Source: Toxotes chatareus
Taxonomy: Eukaryota; Chordata; Actinopteri; Toxotidae
NCBI GenBank assembly: GCA_016801885.1
Contig: CM028903.1
Span: 496,001 to 560,000, forward strand
Reading direction: 5' to 3'
Length of the DNA stretch: 64,000 nt
A model generated the notes under the pieces. That model was not told where the DNA came from. It ran no database searches and saw only the letters and a program-made list of their open reading frames with translations. Position numbers and translations under genes: made by a program. The stretch's first letter is position 1; every line of letters begins with the position of its first letter. Below, piece by piece: positions 48,201 to 59,833 of the stretch.

Positions 48201-51200
48201 CAGATATACAGCAGCAGATGGACAGCAGTGACACGATAAGACACTAAAAACGAACCATGAATTTGTCCAAGATGACACAGAAGCACCAGAGACGCACTTA
48301 CATTAAAGTGGTAAACTCAACTCATTCCTGCTTGATTTAGCTACACCTGCAGAAACCGGTGGCGACAGCACATGTGGTTTAAACCTACAGGTGACCAGTC
48401 ATGTCATGTCATCATCTGCCGCTTATCTGGGTCTAGGCCCAGGTCGCAGGGGCAGCTCCTGCCCAATTCACAACGCACCGAAGTCCTATGGCACCTCCAT
48501 GGGCGGTGAGCCCATGGAAGGTGGTGTCACCCGGAGTGGGATTCAAACCCACAACCCTGAGAGGTTAAGTCTCATGCTCTACCAACTGAGCTAACCGGGT
48601 GGCTCAGGTGACCAGTAAAACCAGTTTTATTTGAATGAAGAATCTGTGAGCGACTGATCTATGTTGCTAACAGAGGAAATACATCAGTAAAAATAAGTAA
48701 ATAAAATGGATCAGATTTACTCAGGCAAACCAAAAGCCCGTCTGAATAAAGATGTTTTCAGTTGCTTTACAAAGATCTCACTGGAGTCTGTGGTCAAACT
48801 GTAGTGTGTTTAAACTGGCCGCGGACACAGCCAGTTGAAAGGGACAGACTGATCATTAGAGATGCACCGAAATGAAAATTCTTGGCCAAAAACCAAAAAT
48901 AAATTATTATGACAATTATTAGTACCACTGCATTTATGGCTATGACTGTGTACTAGCCTCATGACAATTGCAAGGCATTGTGATTACACAAATTAATATG
49001 AATGTTTCAAAGAATAAATCAATTTAAACAATTTTAAAATCTTCGCTGTAGGACTGCAACATAATCGTGTATCAAAACAAAGACTGCCATAGCCCGTATG
49101 TTAACCGTAGACCTTTAACAACAACAAATGCACCAAGAATTGCAGCACTTTAAGTTTTAAACTTTCTTGCCTTTTCAAAAACGTCCGCCACAGACTGAGT
49201 GGGCGTGCTCGTAGGGATTTTCCTTTTCTGCGCTACGTTCCTCTCATATTCAGCTCAGCGACCGACATGTTTGGATATCAGGTGATAAATTAAACCCGAC
49301 GTGGAGAAATTCTCTGCAGATGCGCCCACTCTTGAAATTTCGACATTACATGTTTTGCAAATCGCTGTCCGTAAGTCTTTCTCAGATTTACTGAAATACG
49401 TCCACACCACGGACATGTTGGCCTTTCCAGACAAGCTCGTACTGGCCGCGGTTTTCACAACATCACAAAATCCTGTTTCGGCCAAAAATAGCCCAAAAGC
49501 AGATTTTCGGTTTTCGGCTGAAAATTTTCTGTGGCCGAACATTCGGTGCATCTCTTCTGGCCATGGCTGCAGTAGTGAAGGCAACTGAATCAAAACCATT
49601 TATAAACAAGGACGAGGGAAGAACATCAGAAAATCTCCTGCGCAACAGGAGAAAAGGAGTTTGCGACTGTGCAACAGGAAACACAAAGGTGTAATGGTTT
49701 CCACATCATTACAGCCTGACACTACACCGGGGTCAAACAAAGCTGTGGTAAAGCTAACGATGAGAAGAAGAAAGTCAGACACCTTCACAAATATAATTGG
49801 CGGCATGTGTTGGGCACCACGGACCCTGGGAGATGCCTGACAAGAAAACGTCGAGGGGAAATAAGACTCTGAGGTGAAGACGTGTCTTTGAAAGAGTTTG
49901 GTTTGTTGGACTTTGCTTTTATTTCAACACTGAACCATGTTCTTTAATGTGAAATGTGGTTTGGAGTACTTACCTTCACCCTCCCTGCTCTTCCTGCCTC
50001 CTGATCCTCGCTTCACCATCTGTCTACCTGAGGTAAACAGGTTGTTGAGTTCATCCAATGGGCTCGTTGGAGTCTGTGACCTCATCGACACGTTCTGCAT
50101 GGAGCCGTGTGCAGAGGAGGAGTTGCTGAGTTTAGCTCCGCCCTCGCCCGCTCTGTGTGAAGATGACGAAGATGAAGATGAAGAGCGAGGCATGCTTCCT
50201 CCAGCCATCAGAATGTCATATGGCGGCGGCCTCTTCAGACTCAGAGGGGTCAGAGAGCGACCCATGCTGACCGGAGACGGGCATGCTGATTGGCTGCGGG
50301 GGTAACCGTGACCGCTGTGGCCAGAGCAAGATGACTTGTAGAGGTTGGAGGGGAGCGGTGGAGCCGAAGAGCGGCCGGAGGACGTGATGGTGTGGGTGGA
50401 AGGTAGGTCTCGGTCCCGGTCTCGTTCCTTTCGGTGGTGGGTGGAGCTCTGCGGGTGTTCGAAACCACCCGATTTGCTGTAGGAGACATTTTCTAACATG
50501 GGAAGTCGAGTGACGTCTAAGGGTGTGAGGGGGGACTCATCAGAGTTGGGGGAGCACTGAGCAGGGGCAGGGGGGAAGACGAGCAGCGGCGGACGGTGAG
50601 TCAAGAGGTTGGGGAAGGGTGGAGGAATGTCACAGAGAGATCCGTGAGACCAGGCTTCAGGATCCATGATGGCAGAGTGAGTGTCATGCAGGAAGTCCTC
50701 CAACATCGGGTACTTCATCTCCTCGTACACTGACTCGCTCTGCTCGTCATCTATGGCTTCCTGACCTTTCAACTCTCGCAGGATGTTTCCCACCATCTCG
50801 ATGTAAACCGGCTCCTCGTCATCTGTGTCTCTGGATGCCGGACTCTGACTCAGGGACGAAGATTTATCCCCCCGTAAGGAAGACTTCTTTTTGCCATGAT
50901 TGTGGATGTAGCACTCATCAAAGGAGGTGCTGAGCTGCGTGTTTGGGTTCCTCTTCGGTTTAGGAGGAGGCATCTTCTTGTAGTCCTCGCTGTAGAGAGG
51001 GCATCGAGCTGCAGACAGACCGGCAGAGACAAAGACAATGAACATACCATCACCAACACGGGAAATATATCTCAGCTTTGTCATTTGGCCTCAGAGTTTT
51101 ATTCATCGGAATAAAATAATTTGCTCTAAATATTTTTGTCGTTGACAACTTTTCCAAACGTGGGTACGGCAGACTCTGAACTGTCCTCACCCTCTGCCTG

Positions 51201-52637
51201 ATCCACTGTCTCTTTGGTCTCTTGGTGGTCTCTCCTGATGACTCCGGAGCCTCCATTTACCATCTCAGAGCTGCTGCTCAGCTTGGTGTTGGGGTCTCTC
51301 TTCGGTTTGGGTGGGGGCTGTTTTCTGTTGTGGTTTGAGTCGTCGTCTCCTCCGCCCACTGAGTGGAGAGACTGGGATCGAACAGTGAAGCCCTGGTTCG
51401 GGGGTGGTAGTCGGTCCTGTGGTGCCGGCATGGTCATGAAACCCATCCTGAAATGTTTCCCGGAGTATGCTCCATCTGTTGTCACAGCAACATCTTCGCC
51501 AATCCTGGATGGACCAATGGAAAGACATGTGACTACAAATCCACAATTATGGACCAATCACACAACACTTTCTAAACTTCACACAAACTTAATGTTGAAA
51601 TTAAAACCCCAAAACTAATGTGATTCAGAATTTACAGCAAACACTAAAATGTGACAACACATCTACTGTACTTTAGCTCACAGCACCGTATTTAATTTTA
51701 CTGTATCCTTCGTACAGGTAGACGTCGAGCTCCTGGGGCCTCATTCACAACAATACACACAAAACGTGACTTGAAAGACTTGAGCACCACTTCCAAAGTA
51801 AAAGTTTTCAGCTTATAAGAGCAAACTCGATGGCAGGATGCTGCACCTGCACAGAAACTCTGAGCCTGGAATATAAATATTTGGGAAACAGTGTTAAGTC
51901 CCATGCTGGTCATTTCTTGTCTTATTCTTGTCAATATTTTCTGTGCTTATTTTGAAAATCAAATATCTTTTGTGTCTATGGTTGTTTTACTTCCTGTGTG
52001 TGTCCTGGCTTTAGGTTCTTGAGTTTTACAGTCATTTCCTGTTTTGAGAATTTCATTCATGTGGTCTCATTTTAGTGCTTTTGATTGACAGTTTTGATTG
52101 TGGATGGAGCCGTATAAATAAAGTTGAATTGAACTGAAAGACATGGATCAGCCTTGGTCCTGGATCGGTATGCTGGAGTGGGTCCTGCCAAAACCACTAC
52201 ATCCTAGTACAAAAACAAGTACCGGACTCTATGGCTTTCTGGAAACCAGCTGTTAGACAGAATTAGCTGAGATGGCAGGTACACATGTTTGTAGTTTACT
52301 AACTGAGAATCATTTTTGTGTTATGCCACGTTCAGCTTCACACAGCTGGGTATGACAGGGTGAATAATAAGCCTGTGTTTCAAAAAACAGTCTGGTACAT
52401 TCACAGGTGATGTATTCTGACTGGTGTTTTCTACCTCTTGATGGCTTCTTCCTGCCGTCTCTTCTTCTGGTGTTTTTCCTGCAGGTAAGTCCAGTTGGTC
52501 TGGTTACGGATGCGATCGCTCTCTCTGGCAATGTCTGAGGCGTTCTGGATCACCAGTCCGTCGTATGTCCGAAGTCCACTGTCCTCCACATACTGAAAAA
52601 ACCTCCTGAAGGAAGACGCCTCCTCCTGAGAGGTCAT
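45297..52637 (-). CDS. nyap2: NYAP2-like PI3-kinase adaptor, five exons
   Basis: Neuronal adaptor that, in mammals, is tyrosine-phosphorylated by Fyn, binds PI3K p85 and the WAVE1 complex and affects neurite growth. Exons 52435-52637, 51191-51504, 49974-51008, 47755-47867 and 45297-45524 have matching phases and total 1893 nt (630 residues plus stop). Family landmarks: YDGLVIQNASDIARESDR near the start; GKHFRMGFMTMPAPQDRL; PPPKPKRDPNTKLS and PPPKPKRNPNTQLS; the phosphotyrosine motifs EEPVYIEMVGN (about residue 240) and SVYEEMKYP (about 270); CDIPPPFPNLL; CKLGRSASTSGV; C-terminal TVFWDTAI. The start chosen is the Met of MTSQEEASSF, because a splice acceptor at 52652 implies an upstream noncoding exon. 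The spacing between the Ser-rich region and CKLGRSASTSG is shorter than I recall for mammalian NYAP2. A possible AATAAA lies at 45110-45115. Duplicate (a/b) status not resolved. Confidence 0.93.
45900..45945 (+). repeat. ACAG/ACAGAG microsatellite
   Basis: Tetranucleotide-type ACAG repeats with interruptions in the last intron of the nyap2-like gene. A shorter one lies at 47720-47738. Confidence 0.8.
46385..46770 (+). mobile_element. LTR-like sequence in nyap2 intron
   Basis: Same layout as 40315-40682: TTCCCGCCTCTGTGATTACC, a GTATTTAAG box near 46520, ATTAAAGAC near 46688 and GTCGTGCATTTGAGTTCC near the end. Interpreted as a diverged solo LTR; edges approximate. Confidence 0.4.
47107..47131 (+). 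repeat. AAAT microsatellite
   Basis: About six AAAT units in the nyap2 last intron. Confidence 0.8.
48400..48604 (-). mobile_element. tRNA-Lys-type SINE with target duplication
   Basis: Bracketed by a 12-bp duplication CAGGTGACCAGT (48388-48399 and 48605-48616). On the minus strand it begins with a tRNA-like head (48529-48600): GCTC/GAGC D stem, TGAGA/TCTCA anticodon stem, GTGGG/CCCAC T stem. It ends with a GATAAGCGG tail similar to the SINE at 41417, suggesting both are moved by the same LINE machinery. Confidence 0.85.
48857..49556 (-). mobile_element. Internally deleted hAT element with BED finger
   Basis: Ends carry TAGAGATGCACCGAA-type inverted repeats and an imperfect 8-bp duplication (CTGATCAT versus CTGGCCAT). 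The minus strand encodes a BED-type zinc finger region (VWTYF ... C-x2-C ... TSGLIYHLISKH) at about 49255-49450, without the catalytic part. It lies in intron 3 of the nyap2-like gene. Confidence 0.75.
49255..49599 (-). pseudogene. hAT transposase N-terminal fragment (BED finger)
   Basis: Open for 114 residues; the DNA-binding BED motif has the spaced Trp-Tyr-Phe, C-x2-C and H-x4-5-H residues. The first residues come from host DNA and terminal repeat. The catalytic RNase-H-like and dimerisation domains are absent, so it is a remnant. Confidence 0.65.
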
Positions 52638-55600
52638 GACTCCCCAAAGACCTAAGAGGAGGATCGGAGAGGGCCGGGTGAGCATAACACCGATTACAGT
52701 TTGTCTCTGTGTGAGTCTGAGCACACTACAGACTGCTGAATCTGCTGAATCATCATCAGTTATAGGGTCTGAGCTGAAGTCCAGTGCAGATCACCTGAAC
52801 AGAACTCAGTCTGTTTTATCTGGACATTTAGACAGGTATCCCAGAGTGCATTTCACATCAACCAGCTGTGATGGTGGAGAATCTTAGACTCACTCAGGTT
52901 TTATATCCTTTTAATCTGAAACATTAACTTGTGTTTTACACCCAACCGGCTTTCCTGAGAGGCTTTACCTTTCATCCACGCTTCCATTTAATTCTTTAGG
53001 AGATAAACTGATGGGTGGGAAATAAGTGCAGCTCTGACACTGTGCATTCGGCACATTTGTGACGCATAAGAGCAATTTTTTAAAATAGTGGGAGATAGAG
53101 GGAGTAAGGTCAAAGGTCACCATCCATCAAGTGCTGCATTTCGCTCCCTGATCTGTACGACCTGTGTTTCAGTTCAGACACAACTGAAGTTATTGCACTT
53201 GTTCCCAAACACCTCGGAAAAAAAAAATCTAATCACCTGTTTTCCTGGGATGGATTTACCTCAGCCTACGGTTCCACTGTGAGGAAGCGTGGGGTCATTT
53301 CTGACCTAAAATAGGTCTCATGGGACAGCGTCCCTCCACCTGTCAGTGACCAAGCTCCATTATGTCTTAAAATCCTCGTAGAACCCTGTGATCCCAAAAG
53401 AACCCTTTGCTCTCAGAGTCCAGGCCGACTTCTGGTTCCTCAAGATTCCAACAACAGAACGGGAGGCAGAGTCTCCTGTGGATCTAGCTCCCAGTCTGGG
53501 CATCCCCATCATTATTCATTTTATTGCAGTCATTATCATTAATATTGATTGGTGCTGCTACCATTGCTGCTATTATTGGTGTAATAATGACATTAATAAT
53601 GCGTCTGATAATAATAGAGAACAACCAGTCTGGAGCACAGCAGCACATACAGCTGTTCCCAGTTTATCTCTATGTTATTCTGCTTCACTCTGTAAGTATT
53701 TCCTGTTTGAAGTCAGCTGAACTGGTTTCACTGGAACCAGTTCAGACCATCATCAGACCAATATGACAACAGTCCAGACTGGTTTGGATCAAATCATACT
53801 GGAGCTTTAGAGGAGCTGATGATTATGGTTCCTCTTCTCTTCCATCGTTCTGTTTCCTGTTTCCTTTCATTCTTCATTCGTTCCCACAGAGTAATGTACT
53901 CTCTCTCTCTCTCTCTATCTGCTGTCCCTCAGTGTCTCTCTATCATTCCCCTCCCCCACATCTTTGCCTCTCAGCTTCCTTCTAAAAATGGATCAGGGAG
54001 TCAGCCAACGGTAACCTAGCAACAGCAGCATCTCTCAAAGGAATATGATGTAATGCTTCCTGTACACGAGAGATGAGCGGAGAGGAGGAAGGAAGAGAAT
54101 AGGGAGAAAGGGAGTGAGGAAAGGAAACTAGGAGAGGAAGCGTGTTTGCTGTAATCTGTATTTTTTTAATGAGACTATTTTCCTGGTCTTTGATAAAAAC
54201 AGCATCAGCTCTGATCCTGGACTTGGACCCTGACACTCCTTCCGTCTTCGTCCCTCTCACATTCATTCTTCTCAGGCTCGTCTCTGATACAGCTGTCAAT
54301 CATCTAAACCTTGGGCTGAGTTCAGCGTCTCTCTGAGCAGAAACTTAGAAACAGGTTCATCACTAGGATCGATCAGATTGAGTGGGCGGCCATATTAGAA
54401 CGTGATTCACGCAGACACTTCCTCTTTGACCTTTGACCTTTTGTCCTGGAGCTTTATTAAAAAGCATCTGAAGTGCATTTGCCTTTGAGCTGAAAGACAT
54501 TCTTTCAGAATAAGAGTCCAGTTTTGATTAAACTGAAATTTTAACTTTCGCTATCAGGTCTGATTCAAGATGGCGGCCATGTTGAAGCCGAAGCTGCTGA
54601 TTTCAACAAAAAACAGGGTGTGAAGGAGCCGGGTCTGATTTGAATAGACTTTACTGACATTGTCAGCAGCGACGGCAGCGACTCGGCGACGCACAGATCG
54701 ACAAGAGAAAGAAAAAGGCATCAAACAATCGAGTCGACCGAACAGACAAATAAATCCCGAAGAAACAAACATGAACCAGACACGACAGAACGAAGCAGCT
54801 GAGCCGAGGCTTACCGGAGGATCAGAGCGGACTCAGACTCCATCCATCCCCCCTTCCCTTTCTCCTTCACTGCCTCCTTCAGTGTCTCCTTCCCTCCCTC
54901 AATCCTCCCTGTGCAGAAACAAAGATGGAATGATGAAGCTTCCTGTCGTTCCTCGCAGATCTCTGCAGCTCAGAGGAAACGACAACTTGCTGCAGCGACG
55001 TTAATCCACATCCTTCCTTCAACACCTCTGTTCTCCTGTCCTCCCCGTCCTCCCTGTCCTCCCCCCCGTTCTGCGGTCATATATTCTCACAGCTGTGAGA
55101 ATCATACACACACACACACACTCACACGCTCACACCCTTCAGCCGCACACACACACATCCCCAACGACAGTCGCCACAAAAAACGAGAGGCTGAAACCAC
55201 GGTAACCTGGCAGCATCCTCACCCCACTGACTCCTCCCCCTGCTGCTGAGAGAGGGAGGGGGAGGGGGGAGGGGAGAGAAAGGGAGAGAGAAAATGAAAC
55301 GTCACTAAGTTTTTTTCTTTGTGTTTTCATTTCTGTGGTCTGCCGTCAGAAAAAGGAGCAGCCATGTTGGTGTGTGAACAGATGTGTGCAGCTGTTTGTC
55401 GTCCTCTTTCATCTCCTATGCAACCGTGATAATGACATTCGGTGGCATGATGTCACGTGATGTTTTATCACAATGACATCATGTGATGTCACAGCTCATG
55501 ATGCTCTGGCAGAAATCATTTTGACCATTAGAAGCAGGAAGTGTCCTGGACATGATACTAAACATAAAATAAAAGCCCTGACCCAATCACAGCTTTTATT

Positions 55601-56685
55601 TTGTGACAATCAGCCGAGGAAGTCCAACAGTTTTCAGCCGCTCCCCAACTCTTCAGTCCGCGTCCTCTATGGAGGACAAGTCACTAGGGTTAAGGTGTTC
55701 TTTCTGTCCTCAGTCCAGGTCAGTAGTTCTCCTCCTTGCTGACAAAAGCCCGGTCAAGTCATCCGATGGACTCTCAGAGTCCCTTTAAGACTGACTCAGA
55801 GTCCTCTCCTGAGCTCATCCAACACAGTGACCTCAGGAGCTGCAGTCCTGTCCTCCTGGACCTGTTTGCTACATCAGGACTCACTGGTCTTCAGCCATAA
55901 ACCTCTCTCACTGCTTGTCTCCACTTCCAACAGCTCTGTGAGCAGAACTCTGCTCCAGAGTCTTGTTCAGTGTGGCTCAGAAACATGGTTCATGTGCTCA
56001 CACTCCTCTGGGGATCCGTTCTCGCAGGGACTCCCCCCAGGTTTCTCTGTCCTCTCCACGACTCCACCTGGAGACACTGAGAAGGATGAGTCTTCCCCTC
56101 TGCAGGACGGAGATGGCTCATGGGGGCACCTCCTTCTTTCCTTTCCTTGTTTCCTGTCCTCCTCCTCCTCACCATCCTTCCTCTCTCCTTGTGAGCGTGT
56201 GACATCAGCACGGCATCGTCCTGCTTTCACCCAATGACGTGTGGTCCCTTTGACCATGTGATGCGCTGTGAGCTCTGCTGTAGTTACATAACTCAGGTTT
56301 CACTTCGATGAGATTTCACAGCAGCTGTTTCCTCTTGTTCTCTTTCACAGGTTTCACTCGCTGCTGGATGTCACATGTCACATGTCACATGTTATGTGTT
56401 CATATTTGTATCTGCATTAAAAACAGGTTAAAATAAAAACGTTTACTCTGAAGCATCTTTCTCCTACAGGCCTTTAGCACCACGGAAATAATCATCTATA
56501 ATAATTCACGTGCATTTAAATTATTCATATTAATGAATTATCAGTATATTGATTAGTTATTGTGTTTTCAATTGAACGATCATTAAACATTGAACTGTGA
56601 CGTGAATCTCTCCGCAGCAGGATGATGATCAGACCCCCAGCCCCCCCGGGCCCCGTACTGCGCATGTGCTTCGTTCTGCACCAGC

Positions 56686-56754
<69 letters not shown>

Positions 56755-56874
56755 CGCGCGGGTTTAGCCTCAGACCGCTCCGCGCTCTCCTCTGACGGTT
56801 CGGTTTAATCCAACCATCAGCCCGATCGATCACCGCTGATTAGCCCGGATCGGTTTAGTCCGGCACGGACCGCC
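52638..56874. other. Divergent intergenic region nyap2/atp1b3
   Basis: The two genes are divergently transcribed here. A splice acceptor at 52652 (minus strand) marks the nyap2 5' UTR; its first exon is not located. A CA-rich patch lies near 55110, purine/pyrimidine-rich tracts near 54840-54905 and 55250-55290, and the atp1b3 leader with its TG repeat lies before 56875. No coding exon recognised. Confidence 0.5.
56689..56750 (+). repeat. TG dinucleotide repeat upstream of atp1b3
   Basis: About 31 TG units, 124 bases before the start codon, within the likely promoter or 5' UTR. Followed by a short CGCGCG run, a potential Z-DNA-forming tract. Confidence 0.95.
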
Positions 56875-59833
56875 ATGTCGTCCAGTCCGCAGAACCAGGA
56901 GCAGAACGAGGAGAGGAAGGAGGAGGAGGAGGCGAAGGCGGCGGAGGAGAAGGAGGTAAAAAATGAGGAGACGAAAGAGGAAGAGAAGGAGAAAAAGAGC
57001 AAAGAACATAAAGAGGAGAAGAAGGAGAACAACAAGGAAAAGGAGAAGGAGTCATGGAAGGACTTTCTCTACAACCCGAGGACTGGAGAGTTCCTGGGCC
57101 GGACCGCCAGCAGCTGGGGTGAGACGGGCAGTGTGTCCACCGACAGACACGGTCCTATGTGTGTGTGTGAGAGAGAGAGAGAGTGTGTGTGTGAGAGAGA
57201 GAGAGAAGGTGTGTGAGAGAGGGAGAGTGTGTGTGTGAGAGAGAGAGAGAGAGAGTGTGTGTGTGAGAGAGAGAGAGAGTGTGTGAGAGAGAGAGAAAGT
57301 GTGTGAGAGTGTGTGTGAAATACAACACAGACAGAATTTAAATAAAATAACCTTGGCTTTGATTGTCTCCCTCAGGTCTCATCGTCCTCTTCTACCTCGT
57401 CTTTTACGGCTTTTTGGCGGGAATGTTTTCTCTCACCATGTGGGTGATGCTGCAGACCCTGGATGAGAACGTGCCCCGGTATCAGGACCAAGTGGCCAAT
57501 CCAGGTGAGTCGGTCTGTGACTACACTTCCTGTTTGCTTCGCGTCCATAAACATTGATCTGAAACGATTTTCTGGTTTGAGCTGAAAAAGTGATTTTAAT
57601 CCAAATGAGACTTTAAGTAAATGAAATTCATTTATTATGAATGAGAACAGAGAGAGAAGAAGAGGAGGAGGGAGGAGCTCAGTGCATCATGGGAAATCTC
57701 CCAGCAGCCTCGGCCTATAGCAGCATAACTAAGGGATGGTTCAGTTGGCTGAGCCAGTCCTTCTCTGGGCTTTATCCTGAACTGTAACAGAGTCTGTAGG
57801 AATAACTGAGACTAACTATAGGTTTAGTCAGAATAAATAAACCTGGAACTACAACTAATTCTAAGCTTTGTCAGAAACAAAGGTTTGAATCCTAATTTAA
57901 AATCAGATAGTGTGTCTGCTTCCTGAGCCCAGACTGGTTCCACAGCAGAGGAGCCTGATCGCTGAGGCTGATTGCTGAAGGCTCGGCCTCACGTTCTGCT
58001 GTCAGAGACTCTGGGAACCATCAGAAAACCAATTCACCTGCTGTGAATGAAACACACACAAAGCATGCACATGTTTGTGTGTGTGTGCAGAGAGTAATTT
58101 CCCCAGTTGAGAACAATTTAAGGGACAATAAAGGAATAAACTTAAACTCAAAGGTCAGGTACAGGTCTGTAGGTCCTCAGGTCTGTAGCTCTGTAGCTCT
58201 GCAGGTCTGTAGCTCTGTAGGTCTGTAGCTCTGCAGGTCTGTAGGTCCTCAGGTCTGTAGCTCTGCAGTTCTGTAGGTGGCTGAAACACTGAGATCGAGA
58301 TGGCTAAGACACCTGGTGTGAATTCCTTTGAGGACACCTTCTGGACAGGTATGAAAGTCCATAGTATCAGATGAAGACCAGATGAGGCAGTTGTTGCCAT
58401 GACAACATTCATATAATTGGTTGTCTTAAAATCTTTGTTCTGTTTTCAGTGATTGATCATTGATTGATAGACGGGTTTTGTTGCAGGTTTGGTGATTCGT
58501 CCTCACGCAGCCGAAATCTCGTTCAACCGCAGCGACCCAACAGACTACAACCGCTACATCCAACAACTGCACGAGCTCCTGCAGCGTGAGCGCACACACC
58601 CGCACCCACACTCACATCACAACAACAATCTGTCTGTGTGAATCACAGCTGGATGTTCACAGATGTGGTCTGTCCTCCCCCTGAAACAATAAGAACACTA
58701 ATCATTACGGTGCTTTTGGTTTTCAGATTACAACGACAGCGTTCAGGAGCGTAACGACCTGTGTTTGGTGGGTGAATACACCGAACAGGATGAGGAGCCC
58801 GTAAAGAGGGCATGTCAGTTCAAACGTAGCACACTGCGTCAGTGCTCCGGTCTGCCCGACACCAGCTTTGGATACGCCGACGGGAAACCCTGCATCATCA
58901 TCAAGATGAACCGGGTCAGCAGAGCTCTGTCCGTCTGTCTGTCTGTTGGACATTTCTAGATCCAGACGGTTAAAATCCATCCTCAGACTCAGATGCAGAG
59001 AGAGGGTCGGACACTTTGACTGTCGCTCAGTGTTTTGTTTGCGTTTCAGTGTAAATAATTGTAAACAATATAAAATTAGAATGAGTGAAAACAACAGCCT
59101 GTTTGTCTGCAGGTCGTTGGACTGAAACCACGAGGAGATCCCTACATCAACTGTACTGCCAAAGTAACTCACACACACAGTGATAAACTTCAGGTTGAAG
59201 ATGATTTGATGAAAAAAAAAACTGTTGTGTTTAAATAACTGATTCTCGCTCTCTGGCAGAGAGACAGTCAGATGCAGATGCAGTACTTCCCGTCAGAAGG
59301 TCGGCTGGATAAAATGTTTTTCCCGTACTACGGCAAGAAAGCACACGTGAGTGAAGCCTGCATGATTACTTTATAATTATTATATAAATATTTTATTATG
59401 ATGATTATTATTATTAGGGAAGTTAAATTTTTCATAAAAATCAGTGTCTTTGTTTAATATTTTATTTTGATATTTTTCATTTAAAGTGCAGATGTTAATC
59501 TTACCTCCTTCCCTCCCTCTCTCTCCCTCTCCCTGTCTCCCTCTCTCTCCCTCCCTCTCTCCCCCCTCCCTCTCTCTCCCTCCCCCTCCCTCCCTCTCCC
59601 TCCCTCTCTCTCTCTCCCTCCCTCCATCTCTCTCTCTCCCTCTCCCTCCCTCCCTCCCTCTCCAGCCTGACTACGTGCAGCCTCTGGTCGCAGTCAAGTT
59701 GTTGCTAACGAAAGACGACTACAACGTCGAGCAGACGGTGGAGTGTAAAATCGACGGCTCAGACCTGCGTAACAATGACGATCGGGACAAGTTTCAGGGT
59801 CGGGTCACCTTCCGGGTCAAAGTGTCAGAGTAA
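56875..59833 (+). CDS. atp1b3: Na,K-ATPase beta-3-like subunit, seven exons
   Basis: Type II membrane glycoprotein that pairs with the Na,K-ATPase alpha subunit for folding and plasma-membrane delivery. Exons 56875-57118, 57376-57504, 58487-58585, 58727-58914, 59113-59163, 59260-59346 and 59666-59833 keep frame and total 966 nt (321 residues plus stop). Residues 60-82 read WKDFLYNPRTGEFLGRTASSW; one membrane helix follows (LIVLFYLVFYGFLAGMF, about 83-107). Six ectodomain cysteines form the three expected pairs (NDLC/RACQF, QCSG/KPC, INCT/VEC). Sequons NRS, NDS and NCT are present, as are FFPYYGKK and YVQPLVAV. Closest to beta-3 by GEFLGRTA, VVGLKP and VECKIDGSDL. The first about 58 residues are an unusually long Lys/Glu-rich cytoplasmic tail, reminiscent in composition of beta-4. 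The a/b duplicate is not resolved. Confidence 0.93.
57160..57315 (+). repeat. GT/GA compound microsatellite in atp1b3 intron 1
   Basis: Alternating GTGTGTGT and GAGAGAGA blocks filling most of the first intron, with imperfect period of about 30 bases. Confidence 0.9.
58155..58278 (+). repeat. Minisatellite in atp1b3 intron 2
   Basis: Tandem units based on AGGTCTGTAGCTCTG (about 15 bases, with 8-base sub-units GTCTGTAG and CTCTGCAG), roughly eight imperfect copies. Confidence 0.9.
59505..59663 (+). repeat. Long polypyrimidine tract before atp1b3 last exon
   Basis: About 160 bases of nearly pure CTCCCTCTC sequence ending at the acceptor of exon 7. It includes the functional polypyrimidine tract but is far longer than needed. 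Confidence 0.9.

Noticed and set aside
48529..48600. Genuine tRNA gene
   Set aside because: The cloverleaf is recognisable, but the acceptor stem has a mismatch, the anticodon loop is altered, and the sequence sits inside a SINE with target duplications.
53388..54336. Plus- and minus-strand ORFs of about 100 codons between nyap2 and atp1b3
   Set aside because: Low-complexity translations, no splice sites in phase and no recognisable family; judged chance ORFs.
55139..56257. Overlapping ORFs of up to 136 codons near 55.8-56.2 kb
   Set aside because: Ser/Pro-rich in all frames from CT-rich DNA; three overlapping frames are equally open, which argues against coding.
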